Origin: Burkholderiaceae bacterium
GTDB taxonomy: Bacteria; Pseudomonadota; Gammaproteobacteria; Burkholderiales; Burkholderiaceae
NCBI GenBank assembly: GCA_030151165.1
Contig: JASLEM010000374.1
Location: forward strand, 1-21,712
Direction: 5' to 3'
Length of the DNA stretch: 21,712 bases
This document shows, in pieces, positions 1-9,553 of the stretch (its first letter is position 1; every line of letters starts with the position of its first letter). The notes below the pieces were generated by a model that saw only the letters and a list, made by a program, of their open reading frames with translations, was not told the DNA's origin and did not search any database. The position numbers were made by a program, and so were the translations under genes.

Positions 1-2019
<2,019 letters not shown>

Positions 2020-2040
2020 TCACGGGTGCGCGTCCGCGCT

Positions 2041-2059
2041 CGCCGGGCGCCGCCCGGCG
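2041..2059. repeat. Perfect GC inverted repeat in the fadH/lipoprotein intergenic region
   Basis: Nine-base arms CGCCGGGCG and CGCCCGGCG flank a single C. It lies in the 222-base gap between the divergent fadH and lipoprotein genes. No T-tract follows on either strand, so it is not an obvious terminator; it could be an operator or a structured leader. A -10-like CATAAT sits at 2099-2104 without a convincing -35. Confidence 0.35.
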
Positions 2060-2151
2060 CGGGGAGCCCTGGCAACAGGTGCTTTACATCGCATGCCCCA
2101 TAATGTTGGATTCAGATGGCAGGCGCTCGGCCTGGAAAGTGGAGTGTTTTG

Positions 2152-3504
2152 ATGAAAAAACGTGAGTTCCTGGCGATGGGCGGCGCGGTGCCCTTGATGC
2201 TGGCCGGATGCGGCGGCGACGGTGCCGGCAGCGCGCCTGTGCGTCTAGTGAACGCCAGCCGCGGCTATCCCTCGCTGGGCTTCATGGTCGACACGACGCA
2301 AGCCACGACGTCCGACGTCGCCTACGGCTCGTCCAGCCCGTTCGAGACCGTGCAGGCCGGCTCCGTCACCACGGCCCTGACCGTCACGCCGACCGGCGCC
2401 GGCGCCGTCGCTACCGTGTCGTCCACGGTGCGTTCGCTGAGCAAGGACTCGCGCTACTCGCTGGTCGCCTACGGCTTCCTCGACGAGCTGAAGTCCGTGC
2501 TGCTGACCGAGAGCACCGTCGCTCCGGACACCGGCAAGGCCAACATCAACGTGCTGAACACGTCGGTGGACGTCGGCGCCGTCGACGTCTACCTGTCGAC
2601 CACGGCCGGCGGCAACCTGTCGCTGGCGACGCTGATCGCGTCCAACGTGGCCGGTTCGCCCACGCAAAGCAGCTTCTTCTCGATCCTGCCCGGCACCTAC
2701 TTCGTGACCATCGTCGGCGCGGGCAGCGTGGCGGAAGGCCGCAGCGACGTGCGCTTCACGTCGCCGGCCAACGGCGGCATCACGCTGGTCGACCAGCAGA
2801 TCGTCACCATCATCGTGACCCCGGGCGCCAGCGGCACCCTGGCCAACGTGATCGTGCTGACCCAGGGCACGTCGACCTCGGCCTCCACGCCCGTGAGCTA
2901 CCTGAACACCACCGCGCGCCTGCGCGTGGTGACGGCCGCGCCGGCCGGCACCGCGGTCACCGTGGCCGGCATCCTGTCGGACGACTCCGCGCCGGAATAC
3001 ACGAACTACAGCGTGCTGACGTCGTTGACCGTGCCCACCGTCACCGTCAACGGCACGGCCGCCACGTTCGTCGGCGCCGTCATCCCGCCGGCGACGCTGA
3101 TGGCCGGTGGCGACTACACGATGATGGTGTACACGGACGCTTCGGGCGCGAACCCGCAGGTGTCCCTGGTCCTCGACGACAACACCGCGCCGGTGTCGAC
3201 GTCGGGCGTCAAGTTCCGCCTGATCAACCTGGCCTACGACAACCAGGGCCTGTCGCTGGGCATGAAGGTCAACGGCATCTCGATCGCCTCCGGCATCAAG
3301 TTCGGCGGCAGCTCCACGTACACGGAAGTGACCGCGCCGCAGACGACCAACTCGGTCGTCGAAGTGATCAGCAACGCGACGACCCTCGTCAGCCGCTCGC
3401 TGGTGCTGATCGCCGGCAACATCTTCACCGAGATCATCGTGAGCGACAACGCGTCGGCCACGCCCCCGGTGCAGGACTTCTTCAGCTCCGCCTCCGGCGT
3501 CTGA
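2152..3504 (+). CDS. DUF4397-like lipoprotein
   Basis: This 450-residue protein begins with a lipoprotein signal: a charged start (MKKREF), a hydrophobic stretch and the lipobox LAGC, giving Cys20 as the lipidated residue. The rest is rich in Thr, Ser, Val and Gly, as in extracytoplasmic beta-sandwich proteins. It contains similar modules opening VRLVNAS, LRVVTAA and FRLINLA, which resemble the DUF4397 repeat. The function of that family is unknown. I chose the ATG at 2152 because GGAG at 2141-2144 is well placed and the signal peptide then has normal length. An in-frame ATG at 2116 would add 12 unhelpful residues. It is a single-gene unit, divergent from fadH and closed by a strong terminator. 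The protein is probably anchored in the outer membrane. Confidence 0.88.
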   Translation: MKKREFLAMGGAVPLMLAGCGGDGAGSAPVRLVNASRGYPSLGFMVDTTQATTSDVAYGSSSPFETVQAGSVTTALTVTPTGAGAVATVSSTVRSLSKDSRYSLVAYGFLDELKSVLLTESTVAPDTGKANINVLNTSVDVGAVDVYLSTTAGGNLSLATLIASNVAGSPTQSSFFSILPGTYFVTIVGAGSVAEGRSDVRFTSPANGGITLVDQQIVTIIVTPGASGTLANVIVLTQGTSTSASTPVSYLNTTARLRVVTAAPAGTAVTVAGILSDDSAPEYTNYSVLTSLTVPTVTVNGTAATFVGAVIPPATLMAGGDYTMMVYTDASGANPQVSLVLDDNTAPVSTSGVKFRLINLAYDNQGLSLGMKVNGISIASGIKFGGSSTYTEVTAPQTTNSVVEVISNATTLVSRSLVLIAGNIFTEIIVSDNASATPPVQDFFSSASGV

Positions 3505-3537
3505 CCCCTCGGAGCCTTCGGTCCCGACCAGGAGAAA

Positions 3538-3559
3538 GGCGCCCGCGGGCGCCTTTTTT
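3538..3559 (+). terminator. Rho-independent terminator after the lipoprotein gene
   Basis: The arms GGCGCCC (3538-3544) and GGGCGCC (3547-3553) form a GC hairpin followed directly by six T. It starts 34 bases after the lipoprotein stop. Three A precede it, so it may also weakly serve the convergent pirin gene. Confidence 0.9.
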
Positions 3560-3578
3560 CATGCTCGCGACGGGCGTG

Positions 3579-4499
3579 TCAGCGGCCCGGCGGCTTGCCG
3601 AACTTGCCGGCGCGGAAGTCCTCGACGGCCTGGAAGATCTCGGCGTTCGAGTTCATCACGAACGGCCCGTGCTGCGCGATCGGCTCGTTCAGCGGCTTGC
3701 CCGCGATCAGCAGCGCCCGCGCGCCCTCGTCGCCGGCACGCAGGCGCACGCCGTCGGTGTCCTTGCCGTTCGCGAGCACGGCCATGCGCTGCACCGGCAC
3801 GCTGGTCGCCGTGCCGTTGCCCGCATCGACCGCGACGCTGCCGCGATAGACGTAGACGAACGCGTTGTGGCCGGCCGGCAGCGCCTGCTCGAACGACGCG
3901 CCGGGCGCGAAGTGCAGGTCGAGGTACAGCGGCTCGGTGACGGCCTTGCGCATCGCGCCGGCCACGCCGTGGCTCTCCCCCGCGATCACGCGCGCGATCA
4001 CGCCGCCGACGTTCAGCTCGGGGATCTCGCCGCTCGCGATGTCGCGGTAGCCGGGCGTGCCCATCTTGTCGGCCGCGGGCAGGTTCAGCCACAGCTGGAA
4101 GCCTTCCATGCGGCCTTCTTCCTGCTCCGGCAGCTCGCTGTGGATCAGGCCGCGGCCGGCGGTCATCCACTGCACGCTGCCGTTCTGCAGCAGGCCTTCG
4201 TTGCCCGCCGAATCGCGATGGCGCATCCGGCCCGCGATCATGTAGGTCACGGTCTCGAAGCCGCGGTGCGGGTGGTCGGGAAAGCCGCCGATGTAGTCGG
4301 CCGCGTCGTCCGATCCGAACGCGTCCAGCATCAGGAACGGGTCGAGGCGGCGTTGCAGCGGCGGCGTCAGCACGCGCGTCAGCTTGACGCCGTCGCCGTC
4401 GCTCGTCGCCTGGCCCGTGACCAGGCGTTCGACCGTGCGCGGATGGTGCACGGCGACCTCCGAGGTCGGGGCGATCGTGTCGATCAGGGTCGTGGACAT
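3579..4499 (-). CDS. Pirin family protein (bicupin)
   Basis: The 306-residue product is a pirin: two cupin barrels, the N-terminal one binding a metal ion. The ligands are visible as His76 and His78 in DHPHRGFET, and His120 and Glu122 in GRGLIHSE, matching the His-His-His-Glu set of human pirin. Bacterial pirins are reported as quercetin dioxygenase-like enzymes or redox-responsive regulators; the sequence does not tell which. The start ATG at 4499 is preceded by AAGGAAAG on the minus strand and yields MSTTLIDTIAP. It lies 68 bases downstream of azoR on the same strand and probably shares its transcript, which fits a role in quinone or flavonoid stress. It converges on the lipoprotein gene and its terminator. 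Confidence 0.93.
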   Translation of the reverse strand: MSTTLIDTIAPTSEVAVHHPRTVERLVTGQATSDGDGVKLTRVLTPPLQRRLDPFLMLDAFGSDDAADYIGGFPDHPHRGFETVTYMIAGRMRHRDSAGNEGLLQNGSVQWMTAGRGLIHSELPEQEEGRMEGFQLWLNLPAADKMGTPGYRDIASGEIPELNVGGVIARVIAGESHGVAGAMRKAVTEPLYLDLHFAPGASFEQALPAGHNAFVYVYRGSVAVDAGNGTATSVPVQRMAVLANGKDTDGVRLRAGDEGARALLIAGKPLNEPIAQHGPFVMNSNAEIFQAVEDFRAGKFGKPPGR

Positions 4500-4567
4500 G
4501 GTGGCTTTCCTTGAAGGGCGGGCGCCGGCCCGGTGGCCGCGCGCCTCGCGAAGTGCGGGAGTGACGA

Positions 4568-5194
4568 TCAGGCGGCGACGGCCGCGCCGGCGATGCGGGC
4601 GATCTCGCCGCGCGCCGACTCGAGCGCCTTGGCCTCGGCGTCGGGGCCCATCGCCAGGCCTTCCGCGTAGACGAACTCGACGTCGGTCATGCCGAGGAAG
4701 CCGAGCAGCGTCTTCAGGTACGGCACCTGGGTGTCGTGCGGCTGGTCGCGGTAGATGCCGCCGCGCGTCAGCACGGCATAGACCTTCTTGCCCTGGATCA
4801 GGCCGACCGGGCCCTTCTCGGTGTACTTGAACGTGACGCCGGCCTTGGCGATCGCGTCGATCCAGTTCTTCAGCTGGCTCGTGATGCCGAAGTTGACCAT
4901 CGGCACGCCCAGCACGACGACGTCGGCGGCCTGGACTTCGGCGATCAGCGCCGTGTCGAGCGCGACGCGCGCGTGCTGCTCGGCGGAGCGCGCCTCGGCG
5001 GGCGTGAACAGCGCGCCGAGCGTGGCTTCGTCGAGCGCGGGGTGCGGGTTGGCGGTCAGGTCGCGCACGGTCAGCGTCGCGGCGGGGTTCTTCGCGCGCA
5101 GCTCGGCGACCAGCTCGTTGGCCAGGCGGGTCGACTGCGAGCCCTGGCCGTTGGACCACGAGCGCGCGCTGGAGTTGATTTGCAGGATGTTCAT
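4568..5194 (-). CDS. azoR: FMN-dependent NADH-azoreductase / quinone reductase
   Basis: The 208-residue product has the flavodoxin-like fold of AzoR (about 200 residues in E. coli). The phosphate-binding start is [11 protein letters not shown] followed by GQGSQST; PMVNFG (98-103) and SQLKNWID (106-113) contact the flavin; RGGIYRD lies near 144-150. The family reduces quinones and azo compounds by two electrons using NADH, in the cytoplasm, protecting against thiol-specific and quinone stress. The start ATG at 5194 has GAAGGA seven bases upstream. The gene heads an azoR-pirin unit divergent from a secreted-protein gene. A LysR regulator on the other strand at 6407 is a candidate controller, but it is separated by two genes. 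Confidence 0.95.
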   Translation of the reverse strand: MNILQINSSARSWSNGQGSQSTRLANELVAELRAKNPAATLTVRDLTANPHPALDEATLGALFTPAEARSAEQHARVALDTALIAEVQAADVVVLGVPMVNFGITSQLKNWIDAIAKAGVTFKYTEKGPVGLIQGKKVYAVLTRGGIYRDQPHDTQVPYLKTLLGFLGMTDVEFVYAEGLAMGPDAEAKALESARGEIARIAGAAVAA

Positions 5195-5242
5195 GATGGC
5201 GTCCTTCGGGGGTTGTCGGGGTGTCGGGAGGCGGACATCGCG

Positions 5243-5311
5243 TTCCGATGGAATGAATGTATTGACAACGATGGCGGGTCGGAAGACGTCGGAATGCACT
5301 TGATCGTTCCG
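5243..5311. promoter_or_regulatory. Dyad-bearing divergent promoter region of azoR
   Basis: The 199 bases between azoR and the secreted-protein gene contain two GGAA/TTCC inverted repeats: TTCC-GAT-GGAA at 5243-5253, and CGGAA (5290-5294) with TTCCG (5307-5311) separated by 12 bases. On the minus strand a -10-like TACATT lies between them. The spaced dyad is compatible with a dimeric regulator such as LysR or TetR type. This is inferred from symmetry alone. Confidence 0.3.
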
Positions 5312-5393
5312 CTGGAGGAACAATCTCGCGGACGCGCGGCACCGCCGGCTAAGATGTGCCTTTCGCCCCAACCGGCTTGCCCGCGGAACCATC

Positions 5394-5774
5394 TTGCGAC
5401 TTTCCACGCTGCCTTCGCTGCTCCTCTTCTCCGGTGTCGCCGCCGGCATCGCCTGTTCCCCGGCCGCATCCGCGCAGGACGCCGCGCAGCAGACGCTCGC
5501 CCTGCCGTTCTGCATGTTCGAGAAGCTGAGCGCCATCGACCTCGTCCCGGCCATCCAGGATCTCAAGTCGCCGCCGACGCTGACCGCCACGTCGAACGGC
5601 GAGGGCGTGTCCTGCCCCGACGGTTTCCACGCGATGCGCATGACGATGAGCTACGGCCCCGCCGACTACGCGACGAAGGACGAGGCGCAGGCCGCGATGG
5701 CGCAGGCGAAGCGCCGGCTCGAGGCCACGCGCCCGGCCGTCCGCAAGACGGCGCCGGCCTCCGACGCGAACTGA
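5394..5774 (+). CDS. Small secreted protein of unknown function
   Basis: The 126-residue product starts with a Sec signal peptide: MRLSTLPS, a hydrophobic segment and the cleavage site ASA-QD near residue 28. The mature part (about 98 residues) has two cysteines, in LPFCMFE and VSCPDGF, that could form a disulfide in the periplasm. I recognise no family. The only start in frame that leaves a good signal peptide is the TTG at 5394; no strong ribosome site precedes it, so the start is less sure than the reading frame. It runs just ahead of the acetyltransferase gene, 12 bases apart, so the two are probably co-transcribed. GC content and codon use match the neighbours. Confidence 0.65.
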   Translation: MRLSTLPSLLLFSGVAAGIACSPAASAQDAAQQTLALPFCMFEKLSAIDLVPAIQDLKSPPTLTATSNGEGVSCPDGFHAMRMTMSYGPADYATKDEAQAAMAQAKRRLEATRPAVRKTAPASDAN

Positions 5775-5786
5775 TCGCGCGACGTC

Positions 5787-6317
5787 ATGAGCGCGCAGCC
5801 CACCGTGCCCGTCGTGCGGCCGGCCACGGCCGCCGACTTCCCCGCCATCCTCGCGCTCAACGAGGAATCGGTGCACTTCCTGAGCCCGATGTCGCCGGAG
5901 CGGCTGCGGCTGCTCGACGCCCAGTCGGCGCTGCATCGCGTCGTCGAGATCGACGGCGCCGTCGCGGCCTTCCTGCTCGCGTTTCGCGAAGGCAGCGCGT
6001 ACGACAGCACGAACTACCGCTGGTTCGCCGCGCGCTACGAGCGCTTCCTGTACATCGACCGCGTCGTCGTGTCGCTCGCGCACCAGGGTCGCGGGCTCGG
6101 CGCGCTGCTGTACGCCGACCTGTTCGACACCGCGCGCCGCACGCAGGCCGGCTGCGTCACGTGCGAGTTCGACGTCGAGCCGCCCAACGAGGTCTCGCGC
6201 CGCTTCCACGCGCGCTACGGCTTCGAGGAAGTGGGCAGCCAGTCGGTGGCCGACGGCAAGAAGCGCGTGTCGCTGCAGCGCGTGGCGGTCGACCCGGACG
6301 CCGGCCCCGCCCCCTGA
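5787..6317 (+). CDS. GNAT family N-acetyltransferase
   Basis: The 176-residue product has the GNAT fold. N-terminal strand VVRPATAADFPAI leads into the domain; motif A reads VVVSLAHQGRGLG (93-105), whose Q-x-x-G-x-G/A core binds the acetyl-CoA pyrophosphate; motif B includes NEVSRRFHARYGFEEVG. The family transfers acetyl groups from acetyl-CoA to amines; the substrate here cannot be named. It starts at ATG 5787, 12 bases after the secreted-protein gene. A LysR regulator follows 89 bases later. The protein is cytoplasmic and of usual length for a single GNAT domain. Confidence 0.92.
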   Translation: MSAQPTVPVVRPATAADFPAILALNEESVHFLSPMSPERLRLLDAQSALHRVVEIDGAVAAFLLAFREGSAYDSTNYRWFAARYERFLYIDRVVVSLAHQGRGLGALLYADLFDTARRTQAGCVTCEFDVEPPNEVSRRFHARYGFEEVGSQSVADGKKRVSLQRVAVDPDAGPAP

Positions 6318-6406
6318 CAGCGCCGACGGCCGCTCGCGCGCAGAATGGGCGGGCGACAGCGAACCGCCCGAACCCTCCCGAACGCGAACCGACCCACCTC
6401 CGCGCC

Positions 6407-7435
6407 ATGAGCCCCGACGCCGACGACCTGCTGCTGTTCGCCCGCGTGGCCGAGTCGGGCAGCTTCAGCCGCGCGGCCGAGCGCGTGCAGCTGCCGAAGT
6501 CGACGGTGTCGCGCCGCATCGCCGCGCTCGAGAAGCGTCTCGGCGAACGGCTGCTCCAGCGCACGACGCGCAAGCTGGTCATCACCGAGTTCGGCCAGGG
6601 CGTGCTCGATCACGCGCGCGTGCTGTCGGAGGAGGTGGACGCGGCGCTCGCGTTCGCGCTGTCGCGCCAGGCGCGCCCGAGCGGGCGGCTGCGGGTGTCG
6701 ATGCCGGGCGACTTCGCGAGCGTCGCGCTCGAGCTGCCGCTCGCCGGCTTCGTGCGCGACTACCCGGAGATCGCGCTCGAGATCGACCTGTCGCCGCGGC
6801 GCGTCGACCTGATCGGCGAGAACTTCGACCTCGCGATCCGCATGGGCGACCTGCCCGACGACGTCCAGCTCGCCGCACGCCGCCTCGCCGTCTTCACGAC
6901 CGGCCTCTACGCCTCGCCCGGCCTGCTGCGCGAGCATGGCGAGCCGCTGACGCCGGACGCCTTGACGACGATGCCCGGGCTCGTGCTGCTGGCGCGATCG
7001 GGCGATGCGATCCCGTGGGAGCTGACGCCGCGCGTGCCCGTGCCGGCGCCGCCCAGGAAGCGCACCGGCGCAGCCACCGACGAGCCACCCGCCGCCGCGG
7101 CGAACGCCGCAGGCGCCGTGCGCACCATCACGCCGACGCGCCACGTGCGCGCCAACTCGCCCGACCTGCTGATCCGGCTCGCGCGCCACGGGGCGGGCGT
7201 GGCGGCGGTGTCCGACTTCTTCGCCGAGCCCTTCGTCGCGCGCGGGGAACTGCAGCGCGTGCTGCCCGGCTGGTGCACGCCCGACGCCGCGGCCTGGGCC
7301 GTGTTCCCCGGCCGGCGCCTGATGCCGGCGAAGACGCGCGCGTTCATCGAGATGCTGCAGAAGTCGATGACGGCGTGCGAGGCCGCGCTGTCCGCGAACC
7401 AGGACGCGTCGCCGGGACGGTTCCGCGTCGGTTGA
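6407..7435 (+). CDS. LysR-type transcriptional regulator
   Basis: The 342-residue product is a LysR regulator. The N-terminal winged helix-turn-helix spans about residues 5-64 (LLLFARVAESGSFSRAAERV, then STVSRRIAALEKRLGERLLQ), followed by the linker helix and a periplasmic-binding-like effector domain opening with GRLRVSMPGDF. Such proteins act as tetramers, usually activating a neighbouring or divergent gene on binding a small ligand. Unusually, the effector domain carries an Ala/Pro/Thr-rich insert of about 36 residues (208-243) where typical members have a short turn. The start ATG at 6407 lacks a clear Shine-Dalgarno. It ends 15 bases before the convergent ribbon-helix-helix gene. The target is unknown; azoR-pirin is a reasonable guess. 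Confidence 0.94.
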   Translation: MSPDADDLLLFARVAESGSFSRAAERVQLPKSTVSRRIAALEKRLGERLLQRTTRKLVITEFGQGVLDHARVLSEEVDAALAFALSRQARPSGRLRVSMPGDFASVALELPLAGFVRDYPEIALEIDLSPRRVDLIGENFDLAIRMGDLPDDVQLAARRLAVFTTGLYASPGLLREHGEPLTPDALTTMPGLVLLARSGDAIPWELTPRVPVPAPPRKRTGAATDEPPAAAANAAGAVRTITPTRHVRANSPDLLIRLARHGAGVAAVSDFFAEPFVARGELQRVLPGWCTPDAAAWAVFPGRRLMPAKTRAFIEMLQKSMTACEAALSANQDASPGRFRVG

Positions 7436-7450
7436 GCGCCGCGGGCGCGC

Positions 7451-7879
7451 TCAGTGCGGCAGGCGCGTCAAGGCCTGCTGCAGCGCGCGCGGCGAGACGC
7501 CGTCCGTCGACGCGGCATCGGCGGTCCGTGCGCCCCAGCCCTTGGGCAGCTCGTGCAGCACGGCGGAGGCGTCGAGCGAGCGGATCGGCACGCGCACGTC
7601 GGCCGGGATGCGGCCCTGCGCGACCATCGCCTCGTAGCGCAGCGCGCTCACGCGCAGGAACGAGGTGAAGTTGCCGACGCCGCCGCGCGCCGAGACCAGC
7701 TCGTCGTAGAGCTTCTCGATCAGGTGGACGACCGACATGCCGTCGCGCTTCGCGATCTCCTCGAGCACGTCCCAGTACAGGTGCTCGAGGCGGATGCTCG
7801 TGACGACGCCATGCAGCCGCACGGAGCGCGTGCGGCTCTCGTAGCTGGCCGGATCGGCGCTGATGAAGATTTCACACAT
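7451..7879 (-). CDS. Ribbon-helix-helix domain protein (RHH_4-like)
   Basis: The 142-residue product carries a ribbon-helix-helix DNA-binding segment near residues 16-80: the strand TRSVRLHGVVTSIRLE, then helices WDVLEEIAKRDG and SVVHLIEKLYDEL, ending NFTSFLRVSALRYEA. This arrangement matches the RHH_4 family, whose members are putative dimeric repressors of mostly unknown targets. The C-terminal 60 residues look less structured. The start ATG at 7879 has AAGGAGA six bases upstream on the minus strand, which rules out the longer reading from 7942. It lies 90 bases downstream of the DJ-1/PfpI gene on the same strand and could be its partner regulator. Confidence 0.85.
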   Translation of the reverse strand: MCEIFISADPASYESRTRSVRLHGVVTSIRLEHLYWDVLEEIAKRDGMSVVHLIEKLYDELVSARGGVGNFTSFLRVSALRYEAMVAQGRIPADVRVPIRSLDASAVLHELPKGWGARTADAASTDGVSPRALQQALTRLPH

Positions 7880-7969
7880 GCCTTGTCTCCTTGCGCGGTC
7901 GCATGGCGCGACTCTGTGCGGCCAATGTACGCCGACCGGCACGGGCCCGCCAGCGCCGGACGCACTCGT

Positions 7970-8548
7970 TTACAAGGAGATCTTCGTGCCGAGCACCGCG
8001 AGGAACTGGCTGATCCAGGCCGGATGCGCCGGCCAGGCGGGCGCGGTGACGAGGTTGCGGTCGGTCACGGCCTGGTCGACCGCGATGCCCATGTACTCGG
8101 CGCCGGCGAGCTCGACCTCGACCTGGCACGCCGGATACGCCGACACCTTGCGGCCCTTCATCAGCCCGGTCGCGGCGAGCAGCTGCGCGCCGTGGCAGAT
8201 CGCCGCGACGGGCTTGTCGGCGGCGAGGAAGTGCTTCGTGATCTCGACGACGCGCGCGTTCATGCGCAGGTACTCCGGTGCGCGGCCGCCGGGCACGACG
8301 AGCGCGTCGTAGGCCTCGGGCTTGATGTCCGCGAAGTTCGCGTTCAGCGTGAAGCGGTGGCCCGGCTTCTCGGTGTACGTCTGGTCGCCCTCGAAGTCGT
8401 GGATCGCCATCGTCACGGTGTCGCCGGACTTCTTGTCGGGGGCGATCGCGTGCACGACGTGGCCGACGGCCTGCAGCGCCTGGAACGGCACCATGGTCTC
8501 GTAGTCCTCGCCGAAATCGCCGCAGATCATCAGAATCTTCTTGGCCAT
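7970..8548 (-). CDS. DJ-1/PfpI family protein
   Basis: The 192-residue product belongs to the DJ-1/PfpI superfamily, class I glutamine-amidotransferase-like fold. The nucleophile elbow is [10 protein letters not shown] with Cys118 and adjacent His119; an acidic residue in GDFGEDYE (14-17) is positioned as the usual catalytic Glu; [12 protein letters not shown] precedes. The C-terminal part ([19 protein letters not shown]) fits PfpI-like members. Family activities include proteases, glyoxalase-type hydrolases and chaperones; a carbonyl-stress function is plausible but not proven here. The ATG at 8548 has AGGAG just upstream. It is transcribed towards the ribbon-helix-helix gene and away from the nuclease-like gene, with 94 bases between the divergent starts. 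Confidence 0.92.
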   Translation of the reverse strand: MAKKILMICGDFGEDYETMVPFQALQAVGHVVHAIAPDKKSGDTVTMAIHDFEGDQTYTEKPGHRFTLNANFADIKPEAYDALVVPGGRAPEYLRMNARVVEITKHFLAADKPVAAICHGAQLLAATGLMKGRKVSAYPACQVEVELAGAEYMGIAVDQAVTDRNLVTAPAWPAHPAWISQFLAVLGTKISL

Positions 8549-8642
8549 GGAAGTCTCCTGGAGTTCGTTGATGGAAGTCGAAGTCGCGACCGTATTGTTT
8601 GGAGCTCACGCGGTGAGCGGGTAGCAACGGGATACTTTCGCG

Positions 8643-9383
8643 ATGACCGGACTGCCGACCTCGACCTCGCCCCTCACCGACCTGCACCGCCGGCGCCTGC
8701 GCGCGATCTGGCGCTCCGCCGGCTGGCCGAGCCAGGACCTCGTCGAGGTCGAGCTGCTCGCCGCCGGCTGGGTGGAACGGCTGCGCGACGGCCACGGGCG
8801 CGAGACGCTGCGCGTGACCGACGCCGGCATCCAGGTGCTCGCCGCCACGCTCGCGCGCCATCGCGCCGCGCGCGACGCGCACGTGGCGCTGATCGGCCGC
8901 GTGGCGGTGGCGATGCAGCGCGCGGGGCGGATCGCGTGGCGGGGGTTGTCGCTGCGCGTGCGCGTCGGCAGCGACGCCGACGGCAGCGGCCGCTGGACGA
9001 TCGCCAACCCCGACCTGTTCTCGGTGCGCCACACGACGGTCGAGGACTATCTCGACCCCGTCGTCCACGAGATCAAGGTCAGCCGCGCCGACCTGCTCGG
9101 CGACCTGCGCAAGCCGGCGAAGGGCGAGGCCTATCGCCAGATGGCGCGCGAGTGCTGGTACGTGCTGGCCGAGGGCATCGGCACGGCCGCGGACGTGCCC
9201 GAGGACTACGGCGTGATGGTGGAGCAGGGCGGCGTGCTGGACGTGCTGCGCCCGGCGCCGCGGCGCGCGCTGCGGCTGCCGTTCGCGACCTGGATGGCGC
9301 TCGCCCGCGCGACGCCGGAGCCGGTCGCGGAATCGACGCAGGCGGCGCTGGGCGATCCCGGCGAGGACGGGCCGGCGCCGTGA
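8643..9383 (+). CDS. Winged-helix plus PD-(D/E)XK (MmcB-like) protein
   Basis: The 246-residue product has two recognisable parts. Residues about 10-75 look like a winged helix (LVEVELLAAGWVERLRDGHG, then TLRVTDAGIQVLAA). The second part resembles the MmcB/DUF1052 group of the PD-(D/E)XK nuclease superfamily: Asp124 in NPDLFSV, then the E-x-K core at Glu143-Lys145 in VVHEIKVSRADLLGDLRKP, and helix YRQMARECWYVLAEG. MmcB proteins are linked to DNA repair with error-prone polymerases. I infer a DNA-processing or damage-response role but cannot say whether it cuts DNA. Start ATG 8643, divergent from the DJ-1 gene; the ribosome site is weak. The C-terminal 25 residues are low complexity. Confidence 0.75.
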   Translation: MTGLPTSTSPLTDLHRRRLRAIWRSAGWPSQDLVEVELLAAGWVERLRDGHGRETLRVTDAGIQVLAATLARHRAARDAHVALIGRVAVAMQRAGRIAWRGLSLRVRVGSDADGSGRWTIANPDLFSVRHTTVEDYLDPVVHEIKVSRADLLGDLRKPAKGEAYRQMARECWYVLAEGIGTAADVPEDYGVMVEQGGVLDVLRPAPRRALRLPFATWMALARATPEPVAESTQAALGDPGEDGPAP

Positions 9384-9481
9384 CCCGCCCGGCGGGGCAT
9401 GCGCGGGCCGCATGAGCTTGTCCGTGACCGGGCGACGCCGCTCGCCGACAATACGCGTTTGACGTAGTCCGCGCCCCGCCC

Positions 9482-9525
9482 GCCGGCCTCGCCGCGACCC
9501 ACCGGTCGCACGCGAGGCGGCCGGC
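9482..9525 (+). other. Long interrupted hairpin in the leader of the thioredoxin-like gene
   Basis: Three nested paired blocks are visible: GCCGGC (9482-9487) with GCCGGC (9520-9525), CTCGC (9488-9492) with GCGAG (9512-9516), and GCGACC (9494-9499) with GGTCGC (9504-9509) around a CACC tetraloop. It ends 28 bases before the start codon and leaves the ribosome site free. No T-tract follows, so a leader RNA element or operator is more likely than a terminator. Confidence 0.5.
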
Positions 9526-9553
9526 GCATGTCCTGACCCAGGAGCCGTTGTCG

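Noticed and set aside
2208..4514. Long + strand open frame across the lipoprotein and pirin genes
   Set aside because: It crosses a strong terminator and two real genes, and its translation is Arg/His-rich and of no family.
4568..5641. Longer reading of azoR starting at 5641
   Set aside because: The extension covers the intergenic region and another gene; [11 protein letters not shown] at 5194 has a ribosome site and matches the AzoR N-terminus.
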